A DNA stretch of 64,000 bases from Orychophragmus violaceus (taxonomy: Eukaryota; Streptophyta; Magnoliopsida; Brassicales; Brassicaceae): the NCBI GenBank assembly GCA_030180135.1, contig CM058231.1:51036235-51100234 (forward strand), given 5' to 3'. This document shows, piece by piece, positions 10,560 to 22,127 of this stretch (its first letter is position 1; each line of letters starts with the position of its first letter). Under the pieces are notes generated by a model, which ran no database searches, was not told the DNA's origin, and was given only the letters and a program-made list of their open reading frames with translations. A program made the position numbers and the translations under genes.

Positions 10560-11416
10560 ATCTCCCACTTGAACTGGAATCTCTGTATTCATAATCCCTT
10601 TCGTCTCAATATCTCGATTAGTCATAAGGCAAGATTAGTGTCATCCTTATAAAGCCTAATCTTGTTCATCGGACTCTGATTTGATACTGACAATACAAAC
10701 GACTCGGGAAAGTCCGTTTGAGCATGGCCATGCGTTTTCCAGTATTCAAATCTCCGATTGGCCTAGAGATATTCACTCCATTTATATTGGAGGGACAAAT
10801 CCCATCTTGTTCCATCACTGTAAACTACTCATTTCATGATGTACCCAAACAAGGTCCTTATAGCTATCGCAGAACGATAGCGTTAGACAATGATCAAAGT
10901 GCATCAGTCCATATGCAGTCACATGCATGCGAACTCAGGTCTAAGGACTATACTCTATAGTCGTAGTAAGAATCTCTTATGACACAGATATAAATATCCT
11001 GAAGAGTTCTTATTAGCGGGTCTTGTCCGGTCGTATGTTCCCAACATACACCTATGTACTGACTTTGATGCCGAGCATCTATGACACACTGAGACTTTGT
11101 CATAAGTCACGTACCAATCCAATCTTGCACGGTTGTTGGTGTTCCAATTTCAACAACCTTCGACTGGGGACAGGATGATATAAAACATTTATCAAATATA
11201 GGATCTCATGATCAAGCTAAATGACTTCGATGACTCAAGATCAAATCATTTACTTCGATGACCTATAAAATGGTTCATATCATTTTGGAACGATTATTTC
11301 ATCACAGTTAAAATAATCTTGAAATAATAATTTCATTAAAACATAAATAATAATGTTTTACAAGAACATATCAAATAACTAAAATAAAGCTCACAAAACT
11401 CCCACTCAAATTTAGA
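10560..11416 (-). other. Post-pol noncoding module of copia copy 1, bounded by two polypurine-like motifs
   Basis: On the minus strand the pol stop codon is followed within about 10 nt by GAGTGGGAG (complement of 11399-11407), then about 830 bp without a sense ORF, then AAGTGGGAGAT (complement of 10560-10570) abutting the 3' LTR. The module is strongly conserved in copy 3 and recognisable in diverged element F. An 80-residue antisense ORF (10718-10960) is probably incidental. Confidence 0.85.
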
Positions 11417-14400
11417 TTACATTTCAATGTTTCTAATGCCTACAGCTTCAGTCAGGAACTCGAGCTTAGGCCTTGGGAGTGGCTTTGTCAACGGATCAGC
11501 GACATTATCATCTGTCGGAACTCGGCTGATCTTGACTTCCTTTCTATTAATGATGTCACGTATCAAGTGATATCTTCTTTGAACATGCTTGGATTTCTGG
11601 TGTGATCTTGGTTCCTTTGCCTGAGCTATAGCACCATTGTTGTCACAAAATAGTGCCAGAGGCTCAGCCGCATCTGGTATCACACCTAGTTCCATAATGA
11701 ACTTTCGAATCCAAACAGCTTCCTTCGCTGCTTCTGAGGCGGCGATATATTCAGCTTCTGTAGTGGAATCAGCAACGGTGTCCTGCTTGGAGCTTCTCCA
11801 ACTTACTGCACCGCCATTCAGACAAAAGACATAACCGGACTGTGACCGGAAATCATCTGTGTCTGTCTGGAAACTTGCGTCCGTGAATCCACTGACTTTA
11901 AGCACATCACTTCCACCGTACACTAAGAACTTATCCTTAGTATGTCTTAGATACTTCAAGATGTTCTTTACGGCAATCCAATGGTTTTCACCTGGATTTG
12001 ACTGGTATCTACTCGTCATGCTCAATGCGTAAGCAACATCAGGACGAGTACAGATCATGGCATACATGACAGATCCTATTGCAGATGCATAAGGAATATT
12101 CTTCATGCGCTCAAGCTCAGCAGCCGACGTAGGGCTCTGCTTCTTGCTTAGCGTCGTGCCATGTACCATTGGCGTGAAGCCCTTCTTGGAATCTTTCATG
12201 CTGAATCTTTGTAGGACTTTGTCAATGTATGAGTCTTGACACAAGCCTATCAGCCTCTTAGGTCTATCCCGATAGATCCTAATTCCAAGAACGTATGCGG
12301 CTTCACCCATGTCTTTCATGGAAAAACAACTTCCAAGCCAGTCTTTTACAGACTTCAGCATTGGAATGTCGTTTCCGAGAAGCAGTATGTCATCAACATA
12401 CAGAATAAGAAAAACGATTTTGCTCCCACTAGTTTTCTTATACACGCATTGTTCTTCTTCGTTTCTGATAAAGTCAAATTGCTTGATCGCTTCATCAAAA
12501 CGAAGATTCCAGCTCCTCGATGCTTGCTTCAATCCATAAATGGATTTATGAAGTTTGCATACTTTCCCAGCATTCTTTGGATCTATGTAACCGTCAGGTT
12601 GCGTCATATACACATCCTCTTCCAGAATACCATTCAGGAAGGCGGTTTTCACGTCCATCTGCCAAATTTCATAATCATGAAAAGCTGCAGTTGCTAGTAG
12701 AATCCGAATAGATTTCATCATAGCCACCGGTGAATAGGTTTCATCGTAGTCCACACCGTGAACTTGTCTGAAACCTTTTGCCACCAACCTGGCTTTATAA
12801 ATCTGGACATTTCCATCCACGTCAATCTTCTTCTTGAAGATCCATTTGCACTCGATGGCTTTTACACCAACGGGTAAGTCAACCAACGAAAAGACTTGGT
12901 TGACCGACATGGAGTCCATTTCGGAATCAGTGGCCTTGCGCCACTTAGAGGAATCTGGGCCCATCATAGCTTGATTGAAGTTCGATGGTTCATCACCATC
13001 AATGATCAAAAGATCATGACAGTCAGTCACGAGGAATCCCTGATATCTCTCGGGTTCGTGACGGATCCTCCGGGATCTTCGAACTTCAGGTACTACAGGT
13101 TCAGGCTCTACAATTTCTTGTAGATCCTCCTGCTGCTCTTCCTCATTAGGTTGAGCAGTATCCTGTTCATCTTGAATTTCTTCAAGCAGTACCTTACTCC
13201 CACTGTCTTTCTTAGAGAGAAACTCTCTCTCAAGAAAGTTACAATCCCGGGCAACAAAGATCTTGTTCTCGGAACGTAGATAGAAGTAATAAGCCTTGGT
13301 TTCCCGTGGATAACCAATGAAGTAGCATTTATCAGATTTTGGTGTAAGCTTATCTGAGATTAATCTCTTAACATAGGCTTCACAACCCCAAATTCTTAGA
13401 TAAGACAGCACTGGAGCTTCTCCAGTCCATAATTCATATGGTGTCTTTGCTACTGCTTTTGATGGCGCTCTATTTAGAGTGAACACTGCTGTTAGCAGAG
13501 CATATCCCCAAAGGGATATTGGAAGGTCTGTGTGACTCATCATAGATCGAACCATATCCAATAAGGTCCGATTTCTCCTCTCAGAGACACCATTCCATTG
13601 AGGTGTTCCAGGAGGAGTGAGTTGGGATACGATCCCACACTCTCTCAGATGATCACTGAATTCTTGGCTTAAGTATTCTCCTCCTCGGTCGGACCGAAGA
13701 GCCTTAATGCTTTTGCCAAGTTGGTTCTGTACTTCACTTTGGAATTCTCTGAACTTCTCAAAAGATTCAGACTTATGTTTCATTAAATAAACATATCCAT
13801 ACCTACTGAAATCATCAGTAAAGGTAATGAAGTACTGATAGTTTCCTCTTGCATTAGTGGACATTGGGCCACACACATCAGTGTGTATCAGGCCCAATAA
13901 GTCACTGGCCCTCTCGTTAGGTTTATTAAAGGGGGCCCGTGTCATTTTGCCCATCATGCAGGATTCGCATTTCTCACATGACTCAAAGTCAAATGAGCCA
14001 AGAAGTCCATTTGAATGGAGCCTCTTGATGCGTTTCTCGCTGATGTGCCCTAAACGACAATGCCATAGAAACGTTCGGTTTTCCTCATTAGGTTTAAACC
14101 GTTTTGTATTGATGTTATAAATTGGCGCGGATTGATCGAGTATGTAAAGCCCATTCGTAAGAGGGGCAGAACCATAGAACAAATTGTTGCGATTGAAGGA
14201 ACATAATTTATTCTTAACTGAAAAATCATAACCTTCCAAATCCAACAAAGAAATTGAAATAATATTTCTGCTTATAGCAGGTACAAAATAACAATTATTA
14301 AGTTCTAAAATCAATCCCGAAGGTAAAGACAACAAGTATGTTCCTACAGCTAGTGCTGAAACTTTCGCTCCATTCCCAACTCGTAGCTCTACTTGTCCTT

Positions 14401-15394
14401 GCTTCAGCCTTCTACTGTTGCTGAGTGCCTGCATATTAGTACAAATATGAGCCCCACAACCAGTATCCATGACCCATGAGGTATTATCAGAAGTAGTTGT
14501 ATTAACTTCTATAACAAAAATACCTGATGAAGAAGTCTCGAAAGTCTTCTTCTTTAATTCCTTTAGACCTTCCTGGAATTTCTTGCAATCTCTTCTCCAA
14601 TGCCCCAGTTCTTTGCAGAACCTGCACATGTCAGTAGGCCCAGCCTTGGACTTGGGCTTGGGCTTTGGCGTGTCTGAGTCCACGACTTGGACACCCTTGG
14701 CCTTTCCCTTATCCTTAGCAGAAGACTTCTTAAACCCCTTGCCCTTTTGTACCATAAGTACATTGGGGTCCTTGGCGGTTTTCTTCAAGTTGGGCTCTGC
14801 AGTCTTGAGCATTCCGTGAAGCTCAGGCAGTGTCTTACTCAAGCCATGCATGTTAAAGTTCAGAATGAACTGATCATAGCTTGCAGGTAAAGACTGCAGA
14901 ATGATGTCGCAGGCAAGTTCCTGGCTGATTGGGCAGTCGAGTTTGTGAAGATGATCGAGATAACCCATCATCTTCAACACATGAGGACTCACTGCCGCAT
15001 TCGCAGCCAACTTACAGTCCAAGAGGTTCTTAACTGTCTGGAACCTCTCGGTCCTAGCCTGCTCCTGAAAAAGCGATTTCAGGCTTGCCATGATCTCGAT
15101 TGGAGACAATACACTTTCGAACTGCTTTTGCAGCTCTGGAGTCATTGTCACCAACATCAGGCAATAAACATCATTTTCATCTGACGAATGCTTTTCCCAA
15201 GCATTGTGCAGAGTCCTGGCAGCATTGGCAAGAGGCCTCTCGGGGAGGGGATCTCGAAGGACGTAATCCTTCTTCTCCTGCTTGAGGACCAGCCTCAAGT
15301 TCCTTGACCATGTCAGGAAGTTCGTTCCAGTCAGCTTCTCCTTCTCGAGAACAGACCGGATCGAGAACGTGTTTTGTGTGCTTGTAGTAGTCAT
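11417..15394 (-). CDS. Intact Ty1/copia Gag-Pol polyprotein, copy 1 (1325 aa)
   Basis: One frame encodes everything needed for copying the element. Gag (about residues 15-230) is followed by a CX2CX4HX4C zinc knuckle at 257-270 (CRFCKELGHWRRDC), which binds RNA. The aspartic protease DTG is at 310-312. The integrase has an HHCC region (H445, H450, C476, C479) and a catalytic triad D506, D569, E605 with the canonical 35-residue spacing. Reverse transcriptase carries YVDD at 999-1002. RNase H shows D1172, E1215 and D1251. The protein ends just after ADPLTKPL, with no env. The first ATG lies in a sensible position after the leader. The order protease-integrase-RT defines Ty1/copia. Arg-775 is Gly in copies 2 and 3, so Arg looks derived. 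No stop or frameshift is present, so it may be functional. Confidence 0.97.
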   Translation of the reverse strand: MTTTSTQNTFSIRSVLEKEKLTGTNFLTWSRNLRLVLKQEKKDYVLRDPLPERPLANAARTLHNAWEKHSSDENDVYCLMLVTMTPELQKQFESVLSPIEIMASLKSLFQEQARTERFQTVKNLLDCKLAANAAVSPHVLKMMGYLDHLHKLDCPISQELACDIILQSLPASYDQFILNFNMHGLSKTLPELHGMLKTAEPNLKKTAKDPNVLMVQKGKGFKKSSAKDKGKAKGVQVVDSDTPKPKPKSKAGPTDMCRFCKELGHWRRDCKKFQEGLKELKKKTFETSSSGIFVIEVNTTTSDNTSWVMDTGCGAHICTNMQALSNSRRLKQGQVELRVGNGAKVSALAVGTYLLSLPSGLILELNNCYFVPAISRNIISISLLDLEGYDFSVKNKLCSFNRNNLFYGSAPLTNGLYILDQSAPIYNINTKRFKPNEENRTFLWHCRLGHISEKRIKRLHSNGLLGSFDFESCEKCESCMMGKMTRAPFNKPNERASDLLGLIHTDVCGPMSTNARGNYQYFITFTDDFSRYGYVYLMKHKSESFEKFREFQSEVQNQLGKSIKALRSDRGGEYLSQEFSDHLRECGIVSQLTPPGTPQWNGVSERRNRTLLDMVRSMMSHTDLPISLWGYALLTAVFTLNRAPSKAVAKTPYELWTGEAPVLSYLRIWGCEAYVKRLISDKLTPKSDKCYFIGYPRETKAYYFYLRSENKIFVARDCNFLEREFLSKKDSGSKVLLEEIQDEQDTAQPNEEEQQEDLQEIVEPEPVVPEVRRSRRIRHEPERYQGFLVTDCHDLLIIDGDEPSNFNQAMMGPDSSKWRKATDSEMDSMSVNQVFSLVDLPVGVKAIECKWIFKKKIDVDGNVQIYKARLVAKGFRQVHGVDYDETYSPVAMMKSIRILLATAAFHDYEIWQMDVKTAFLNGILEEDVYMTQPDGYIDPKNAGKVCKLHKSIYGLKQASRSWNLRFDEAIKQFDFIRNEEEQCVYKKTSGSKIVFLILYVDDILLLGNDIPMLKSVKDWLGSCFSMKDMGEAAYVLGIRIYRDRPKRLIGLCQDSYIDKVLQRFSMKDSKKGFTPMVHGTTLSKKQSPTSAAELERMKNIPYASAIGSVMYAMICTRPDVAYALSMTSRYQSNPGENHWIAVKNILKYLRHTKDKFLVYGGSDVLKVSGFTDASFQTDTDDFRSQSGYVFCLNGGAVSWRSSKQDTVADSTTEAEYIAASEAAKEAVWIRKFIMELGVIPDAAEPLALFCDNNGAIAQAKEPRSHQKSKHVQRRYHLIRDIINRKEVKISRVPTDDNVADPLTKPLPRPKLEFLTEAVGIRNIEM

Positions 15395-15949
15395 ATCTGA
15401 AATATATAAATAAAAAGGTTATTAGTTATATGTTCAAAATGATTAATCTCGTATTAAAGTATAATATGATTAATCATGCATTATATTCAATAACCTAAGT
15501 TACCCTCAATAGAATATAATGATTCCAAGATCCACATATAACTAAGATCAAAGTGGGCCACTGGCCGTCACCCAACCTTAGCTTATATCGGTAAGCCCTA
15601 TTTCGGCTAATTATATCCGTGATATAACTCTTGGTTGTGAATCTGGGCCCGAGGCCCAATCCACCCTGATGTCTCAAGGCCCGGGACTCCCGATGGCCTA
15701 GTCAAGAAAACCGGACTATACAGTCATGTAATCATTAATGTCTGGGACTCCCAATGACATTTATGAATCACAAACCGTCTTGCCCACGCAAAAACAGACA
15801 TCCTCACACTGTAAGGCCATGAATGCAATTGAATGGGCTTTGACAGCTGACATAGCCTGGACAAGACATCCAACGCTTGATATTGTTTGAGGTCCGTAGG
15901 TTTATTAAAAACATTCCCAAAATAGAAGATTACTATTTCGGGAAACTTT

Positions 15950-16095
15950 CTATTTATGGAAACCTACTATTTTTGGAAACTTTCTAAAAATTGGAAACTT
16001 TCTAAAACCGGAAACTTTCTAACTTTAGAAACTTCTTTAAAATCCAAAACCCGCAAATTCAGAAACTTCTAATTTTGGAAACTTTCTAATTTCGA
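15950..16095 (-). repeat. Short GGAAACTTTCTA repeats in copia leader
   Basis: Imperfect 12-18-bp units of GGAAACTTTCTA recur about seven times. The tract also occurs in copy 2 (29650-29805) and, inverted, in copy 3 (42045-42225). It contains the one-base length difference between copies 1 and 2. Confidence 0.8.
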
Positions 16096-16712
16096 AATTT
16101 CAGAACTTTATAAAATTTAAAATCGAATTTCATAATTTTATTTTATAAAATAAGTTTTAAATTTAAATCTGAAGAATGACTCAATTAATGGCCCAATTGT
16201 TTTAACTTCTTGGCCCGAGGCCCAAGAATTTGTCCATGTCCAAGACATGACCCAATTGTCCAATTAATTGACATAACCGGTCTGGTTCATTAAAACTGGT
16301 CTAACCAAGTTTCAATTACTACGATGACCACAATTGTCAACCGGTTATTTACTAAACCGGATTTTCTCAATTTATTTGGTCCAACCAAATCAAATTAGAA
16401 ATTCTGGTTTAGGCACTAAATCCAATAATTCTTTCGACATTGGATTTCTTATTCCGGTTTAACCAGATTCAATAAACTTATTAATCTGTTTATTAAACCA
16501 GAACGTTGATTTTAATCAAGTTTTGAACCGAGCATTGAACCGTACCGAATTAGTCACGAACCAAACCGAGTTGGTCGTGACCTAATTTCCAGCCAAGGAG
16601 CCATCGTCCAGCCGCTCAGCCGCGAGCCAACCGATCCGAGATCGAGGCGCTTCAGCTACGGCCGGACGCAAACAGCCGGGACGGGACGGACGGTGCAGCC
16701 GGGACGACGCAT

Positions 16713-16924
16713 CCACGATCGCCGAGCGATCAGGACGCGACGCACACGGACGGACGCTCCACGATCGCCGAGCGATCGGGACGCGTTGCACTGCCGGTTT
16801 GACGCGATCGAGATGACGCGATCGGACGCAACGCGACCGTCCGACCGTCCGACCGTCCGATCGAATCCAATCCGACCGTCCGACCGTCCGCCCGCGATCA
16901 ATCCGTCCATCCCGACCGTCCATA
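16713..16924 (-). repeat. GC-rich CGATCG / ACCGTCCG repeat block in copia leader
   Basis: The inverted repeat GATCGC-cga-GCGATC occurs twice (near 16717 and 16763), GACGCGATCG twice (16801, 16815), and ACCGTCCG in tandem at about 16835-16890. Confidence 0.85.
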
Positions 16925-17106
16925 CTCAATCGGCCGATCATCCAAAACCGAGTCATATAGCTCATGTTTTGCGATTTTTCTTGTGTGTTTAGAGTTCAAT
17001 TCTGATTCTTAATCGTTTTATCTTATCAGTAATTGATTCAAAAACAATTCTAATCAGATTTAACAACCTAAACAATGAATCTAAAACAAGAAACCTAAGA
17101 ACCAAT

Positions 17107-17119
17107 GGCTCTGATACCA
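17107..17119 (-). other. Primer binding site of copia copy 1, tRNA-iMet type
   Basis: The minus strand reads TGGTATCAGAGCC one base inside the 5' LTR. Confidence 0.92.
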
Positions 17120-17120
17120 C

Positions 17121-17749
17121 TGTTGGATTGTTTAGACTCTTGGTTCAATTCTCAGATTAGTTGAACCTACTAAACATGCATTAGATCTAGGTGTTCTTAT
17201 TTAGAAACATATGATCTCACCTTTTACCTGTTTGTTTGCAGCGGAATTGATGAACAGGTCAATGATCAGGGAGATACACCGAGAGATGGATCCTCCAAAG
17301 GCTCACACACGCAATCACCGGAAATTGGCTGCTAGACCACAAGGAAGAGAGGCGCAGAGAGAGGAGAGAAATCGCGGCTAGGGTTGGGTTAAGGGAGAAG
17401 AGAATTGGCTTTTAGTCATTTAAAAGCCTTCTCTTTCCCTTTTGGGCTTTTGGGCCCAATCTGATTAAATTCCATTTAATCAGACCCATTAGTCTTTCTC
17501 TCTTAGTACGACAAATGCCTAGCACTTTTGTCGTACTTCTGCTAAGCCGTTCCAACATTATTTCCAGCTAGCTTAAGCGTGTGACCCATATGGGATCATA
17601 CAATAAAGGCAATAAGTCCAAGACTTATAGATCATGAGCGGACTCTAGCAAGCCATCATGACCCCCAGCATTGTATGACTTATGTCTGATCACTGACATA
17701 CTCTTACGTTATAGAGACAGTACAGAGATTGCTGGACACAATTCCAACA
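17121..17749 (-). repeat. 5' LTR of copia copy 1
   Basis: 629 bp, apparently identical to 9931-10559. It supplies the promoter on the minus strand, though I see no clear TATA box. Confidence 0.96.
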
Positions 17750-17754
17750 GGCCC
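17750..17754. repeat. Right target-site duplication of copia copy 1
   Basis: ggccc, matching 9926-9930. Confidence 0.92.
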
Positions 17755-18110
17755 AGTACAAACGACAAGCCAATAAGAAGAGGAAGGAGATCAGCTTCGA
17801 GCCTGGATATTGGGTGTGGGTACACATCCGACCCGAGAGGTTTCCAAACCAACGAAAATCAAAGCTTTCACCACGAGGAGACAGCTCGTTCAGATTCTTG
17901 GAAAAGATCAATGACAACGCCTGCAAACTAGAACTTCCAGGTGAGATTAACAGTTCGTCGAGCTTTAATGTTTTTGATTTATCTCCTTTTTGTGTAGCTG
18001 ATGTGGTTCTGAAGACAGCACATTCTCAAGAGGGTGGGAATGATGATGACATCGGTTCGGCCGAACCTGACCAGACCAATAAAGACGAACCATTCCCCCG
18101 ACCATGGTGA
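17755..18110 (+). pseudogene. Ty3/gypsy integrase C-terminus, second part
   Basis: This continues the integrase remnant interrupted at 9930. It reads QYKRQANKKRKEISFEPG, then VHIRPERFPNQRKSKLSPRG and a KINDNACKLELPG segment typical of the Ty3 integrase C-terminal domain, then an acidic tail ending at a stop at 18108-18110. This half contains no stop until the end. Together the two parts cover only the integrase, so the 5' half of the host element is missing. Confidence 0.85.
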
Positions 18111-19099
18111 TAGCGCCCCAGACCTGAGCCGGTCAGTAGAGACTCACAGAGAGATCCAACCGACCCATGGAGCATTGGATCACTAGGAGCAGTATAGATG
18201 AAATTACAGAGCACTTGTACCATTTGGATCATGATCAGCCCATCTTGAACCAGCTAGCCCGGAGGATGTCCGAGACGACCAATTACGACCATGACCATCC
18301 TTTCACACCAGGATCGTCCGTCTGGCCACTACTTAGGATCGATGACGCATCAATGATCAACGTAGGAGTTGTTGATCCTTAGCCCTTGTCGTATTTGTGG
18401 ACCAAAGGTTATACTATTTTTCCCTTGCAAGGTTTTATCCCACTTGGTTTTCCTTGTAAGGTTTTTAACGAGGTAACCCGAGGCCTGTTTCATCAGACAG
18501 AACGCACGGCCCAAGAAGCCAAGGCCCTTCCACATGACTAAGGGGATTTTATTTGTTTTATTTTTCTGTTTTAATTCTTGTAAGTCCTAATGGCCCAATC
18601 CATCTTATTTTTCCTAGGGTTTTCGAAAACTAGGCTTTTATTAGCCAAACTCTTTGTATTTTTTCAGTTACTTTTAATCAACGAAAAACCCTAGCTAATT
18701 GTTTGTTCCAACGGCCGTGAGTTGTCTTGCAGCTCAAGACCAAAAAAATTCCTATTATAGCTTCTCATCGATTCATCTACTAGCATCAGCAGAGAGTGAC
18801 TTCAGTCCAGCTGCTCGTGCTCCATCGCTCTAATTTGTTCGTGGTTCAAAGGAGAGAGACTTCAGTCCAGCCTTTGCACCTCTGTCTGGTTCGTTGTGGC
18901 TCAAAATCCTTGGAGCTTACATCAGAGATCTGGGGCTTTTCGTTTTCCCTTAAATTCGTCAGATCTCGATGAATAGTAAAATCTTCCCAAATCGGATGGT
19001 TGAGATTTTGCCTAGGGATTTTGCGTTTGAAATGACAGCGCGTCATGATTGCGCTTTTCAAAATCGATAGCTCGGATTGTAAGATATGAAATATATTCA
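18111..19099 (+). other. 3' tail and probable LTR of the decayed Ty3 element
   Basis: Sequence up to about 18250 still resembles the degraded end of a pol tail (RDPTDPWSIGS readable), followed by AT-rich noncoding sequence with AAGGTTTT-type repeats near 18430-18465, of a kind seen in plant gypsy LTRs. No LTR boundary can be fixed. It ends where element H begins. Confidence 0.5.
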
Positions 19100-19160
19100 T
19101 ATTAGAGAGTAAGATGGAAAGGAGTAGGAGAGGCTGAAGTCATGAAGACAAGGCCGAGAC
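19100..19160 (+). mobile_element. Left 61 bp of the 5' LTR of element H
   Basis: TATTAGAGAGTAAGATGG and the following bases match the start of H's second LTR at 57781-57841. The LTR breaks off at gagac (19156-19160), and the remainder resumes at 54640 after the T insertion. Confidence 0.9.
19156..19160. repeat. Left target-site duplication of composite T
   Basis: gagac precedes TGTAACG and recurs at 54640-54644. Confidence 0.9.
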
Positions 19161-20387
19161 TGTAACGCCCCCTTCTCGTTTTCCGCTGACCGACGAGCTG
19201 ACCGGCCAACAATCAAACAAGAACATGACCGATCGAACCCGAGCAGTCATACGAGAAGATTTTGTCACAATACGAAAGCCAGAGACAATCTGGTTTGAGA
19301 CAAATGCTCGAACCAAACTATCTTTGACTCCGTTTACCTCGTTTCCACGATACGAGGCTTTGCAACCTGTACCGCTTCCACGAGTTGTGTTCGGTTTGGA
19401 CGAAACCGTATATCAGGGATTATTCCGTTTTTATTACTTGAAAAACATAAATCTTATTCATAGCAATATACGGTGTATTACAAAACATTTAGCGGGATAT
19501 CCCAACAAAATCTGAAACCGAAAATAAAGTCAAAATGCTTACAAACCCTAGCCAAAAGCCAACCCGATACTACTCCGAGTGTCCTACGCGTCCGCCGAGC
19601 TATGGAAAACCTGAAAAACACAAAAGAGTCTAATGAGTAATCTAAGATTACCCAGTGAGACGGCTCCCAACTAAAGGCTGCTAACAATCTAATAATCCCA
19701 CCCAAACCCAAAATAACAATCAAGTATAATAGCTGATCACGTGCTACCAAGACGTGATGAGCTCCACAACACACAAGCATTCAAATAACAACACAATCAT
19801 CAACGAAGGGAATCGAGAACACTGCAGCACATGCTCTTGATTAGACTCGATCTATCTATCGCGGCACTGCATAACTTCACACCATCTGGGCCCACTTTGC
19901 AAACTCGGTGACTTCCACGGGAACACTTAGCTGCTGCCATGGTAACTAAAACCTCCCACGAATCCTAGACAATAACACGAAGTCCAACGGCTAGGACACC
20001 GCTCTCCGTCCATCGATACGCGGTGACTCGAGTTACCCTCGGGAACCCGAGTTTCCATGCAGTCCGGCCATAGGACGCGACCCCGTATTCTCCGGACCAC
20101 ACACCTACAGACGTTACTCCATTGGTTAACACCTGCCAGAACCACTACCTAAGGTACGTGAACTGGCCAGGTTCTCAACTCCCGAGGATCCAATCGGGCA
20201 GGAAGTACCGGAACGCCATCTCATGACTTGCGGGATCTAACGCACCCTATAGTCCTAATAACAGCAATGTAAACAAGCAGACTCACTGGGACTCTATCAC
20301 ACAAGACCGACAAGGTCATATAGAAACACTATTTTAAATCCCCAATCCATCCCGCAAGTCGTATCACCAACTTCCACATCACCCAAA

Positions 20388-20502
20388 CTTACTCGGTCCC
20401 GCACCAGAGTAAGTATCTACCAATACAGTCTACTCGGCCCATCACCGAAGTAGATAAACAATCAAGCAATCAATAGTCTACTTGGACAAACACCGAAGTA
20501 GA
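20388..20502 (-). repeat. Three consecutive stem-loops in T LTR
   Basis: CTTACTC...GAGTAAG (20388-20413), CTACTCGG...CCGAAGTAG (about 20430-20453) and CTACTTGG...CCGAAGTAG (about 20478-20502) follow each other. The trio is retained in LTRs B (about 31907), C (about 37480) and D (about 52061). Confidence 0.75.
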
Positions 20503-21230
20503 TTCACAATCACACAAACAATCAATCACAACACCACACAAACAATTATTTAGGTTTATTAGTCTTTTAATATTTCCTTAACCTTTACTCATTCAATCCG
20601 CTACCTTGGGATTAGTGGATCACAAATCCCGTAGACGGCTCATCAATCACACCACTTATCTTACGTATCCCTTCCTAAATATCTTTTAATACGTCCTCGA
20701 TCTGTCGGTTTAGAGTTAGTAAGATTACTAACTCCCCGACATCTCATTATTCATTAACTTTCATTCATTAATCCATCCCGTTATTATATTCTAAGTGTGT
20801 TATGTCTTTTAACCGTATTTTAATCAACTCATAATTTCCCGTATATAGATTCCTTTAGATACGTTCTTAAATACATATATATATATATATGCATATACAT
20901 CCTAGCATGCTATTCTATATGTATGCATCACCCAATCAAGCAATCAACAAACTATCAACGATTACGGATATAAGCTAACTAGCATGCATCAATTAATCGG
21001 GTATGCAACCAAAACTAGGGTATATCAATTACGGATCTATATGATTATAACTAAATGCAACACACAATTTAGCCGAATCACAGTGTTTTTATGATGACGA
21101 CGGATGGATGGATTGACGGAACCCCCGAGACCCGAACTAAACCCGTTGCTACCCCGAACCACGAACCTCCACTGCTTTGACCCGACCTTGACCCACACTT
21201 GACCGTACTCTTGACCGAATGATTCCGATG

Positions 21231-22090
21231 GAGCCTCCGGACCATCCTCATCTTCTCTCTCCTCCTTTTGTCTCTCCTCCGGTTCTCTTTCTCTCTGGTT
21301 CTCTCTTTCTTTCTCTTCTGGTTCTCTTTTTCCTCCGGTCCTCTCTCTCTCCTCCGGTTCTCTTTCTCTTCCGGTTCTCTCTCTTCTCCGGTTTTCCCTA
21401 TCTTCTTCTTCTTCACGCCTCTCTCTCTCTCTCTTCTTCCTCTCTTCTCTCTTCTTCTTCCTCCTCCGGTCTTCTTCTTTTTTCCCTCTTCTTCTCCTCC
21501 GGTTCTCTCCTCTCCGGTCTTCCTCCATCTCTCTCTCTCTTCCTCTTCTTCATGCTTCTTCTTCTTACGCTTCTCTTCTTCTATCTATCTTCTCCTTCTT
21601 CACGCTTCATCTTCTTTCTTTCTTCTTCCTCCTCAAGCTTCATCTTCTATCTCCCCTTCATCCTCTCTCTCCCCTTCACGCTTCTCCTCTCTCCATCTTC
21701 TTCTACTTCAAGCTTCACGCCACTCTCTCTCTCTCTCTCTCCTTCTTCTTCTTCTCTTGCTCCGGCTTCTTCTTCTCCTTCTTCTCCTTCTTCTTCTTCT
21801 TCTTCTTCTTCTTCTTCTTCTTCTTCTTCTTCTTCTTCTTCTTCTTCTTCTTCTTCTTCTCCTCCTCCTCCTTCTCCTTCTTCTCCTTCTTCTTCTTCTT
21901 CTTCTTCTTCTCTTGCTCCGGCTTCTTCTTCTCCGTCTTCTTCTTCTTCTTCTTCTTCTTCTTCTTCTTCTTCTTCTTCTTCTTCTTCTTCTTCTTCTTC
22001 TTCTTCTTCTTCTTCTTCTTCTTCTTCTTCTTCTTCTTCTTCTTCTTCTTCTTCTTCTTCTTCTTCTTCTTTACCTCTCTTTTTTCTTTC
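21231..22090 (-). repeat. Polypyrimidine tract and (CTT)n microsatellite, LTR A
   Basis: About 860 bp is almost pure C/T; 21783-22072 is mostly (CTT)n. On the transcribed minus strand it is (GAA)n, lying just downstream of the TATA box, so it would be in the 5' part of the transcript. Confidence 0.93.
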
Positions 22091-22127
22091 TTTGTTGGTG
22101 TGAAGAAAATAAGTGACCCAAGGCCTC

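Larger units (their letters stand above)
15395..17120 (-). other. Long 5' leader of copia copy 1 (primer site to gag)
   Basis: This 1.7-kb untranslated leader holds four blocks in transcript order: the primer site, a GC-rich tract (about 16580-16925) full of CGATCG and ACCGTCCG repeats, repeated CCGGTT-type sequence, and a tract of short GGAAACTTTCTA repeats (15950-16090). No sense ORF is credible. The GC-rich block is replaced by different sequence in copy 3. Confidence 0.8.
9931..17749 (-). mobile_element. Complete autonomous Ty1/copia element, copy 1 (7819 bp)
   Basis: Both 629-bp LTRs (9931-10559 and 17121-17749) look identical, begin TGTTGG, end CCAACA, and are flanked by ggccc. In minus-strand order it has a 5' LTR, tRNA-Met primer site, long leader, one uninterrupted 1325-residue gag-pol, a post-pol module, polypurine tract and 3' LTR. 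It interrupts a Ty3 integrase remnant. Its protein differs from copy 2 by one residue that I can find, and total length differs by one base, so both copies derive from a very recent source. Confidence 0.97.

Noticed and set aside
10718..10960. 80-residue ORF identical in all three copia copies (also 24428-24670 and 47195-47437)
   Set aside because: It is antisense to the element, in the post-pol module, and conserved only because the copies are nearly identical; it is not retained as an ORF in element F.
12236..12697. 153-residue ORF antisense to copia RT, and similar frames in each copy
   Set aside because: Shadow of the gag-pol frame, with no domain of its own.
9926..17754. Copies 1 and 2 as one segmental duplication
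   Set aside because: The flanking sequences are entirely different and each copy has its own target duplication.
18111..19099. A separate host gene in the AT-rich interval
   Set aside because: No frame over 84 codons, no splice-consistent coding, and it follows directly on a Ty3 pol tail.
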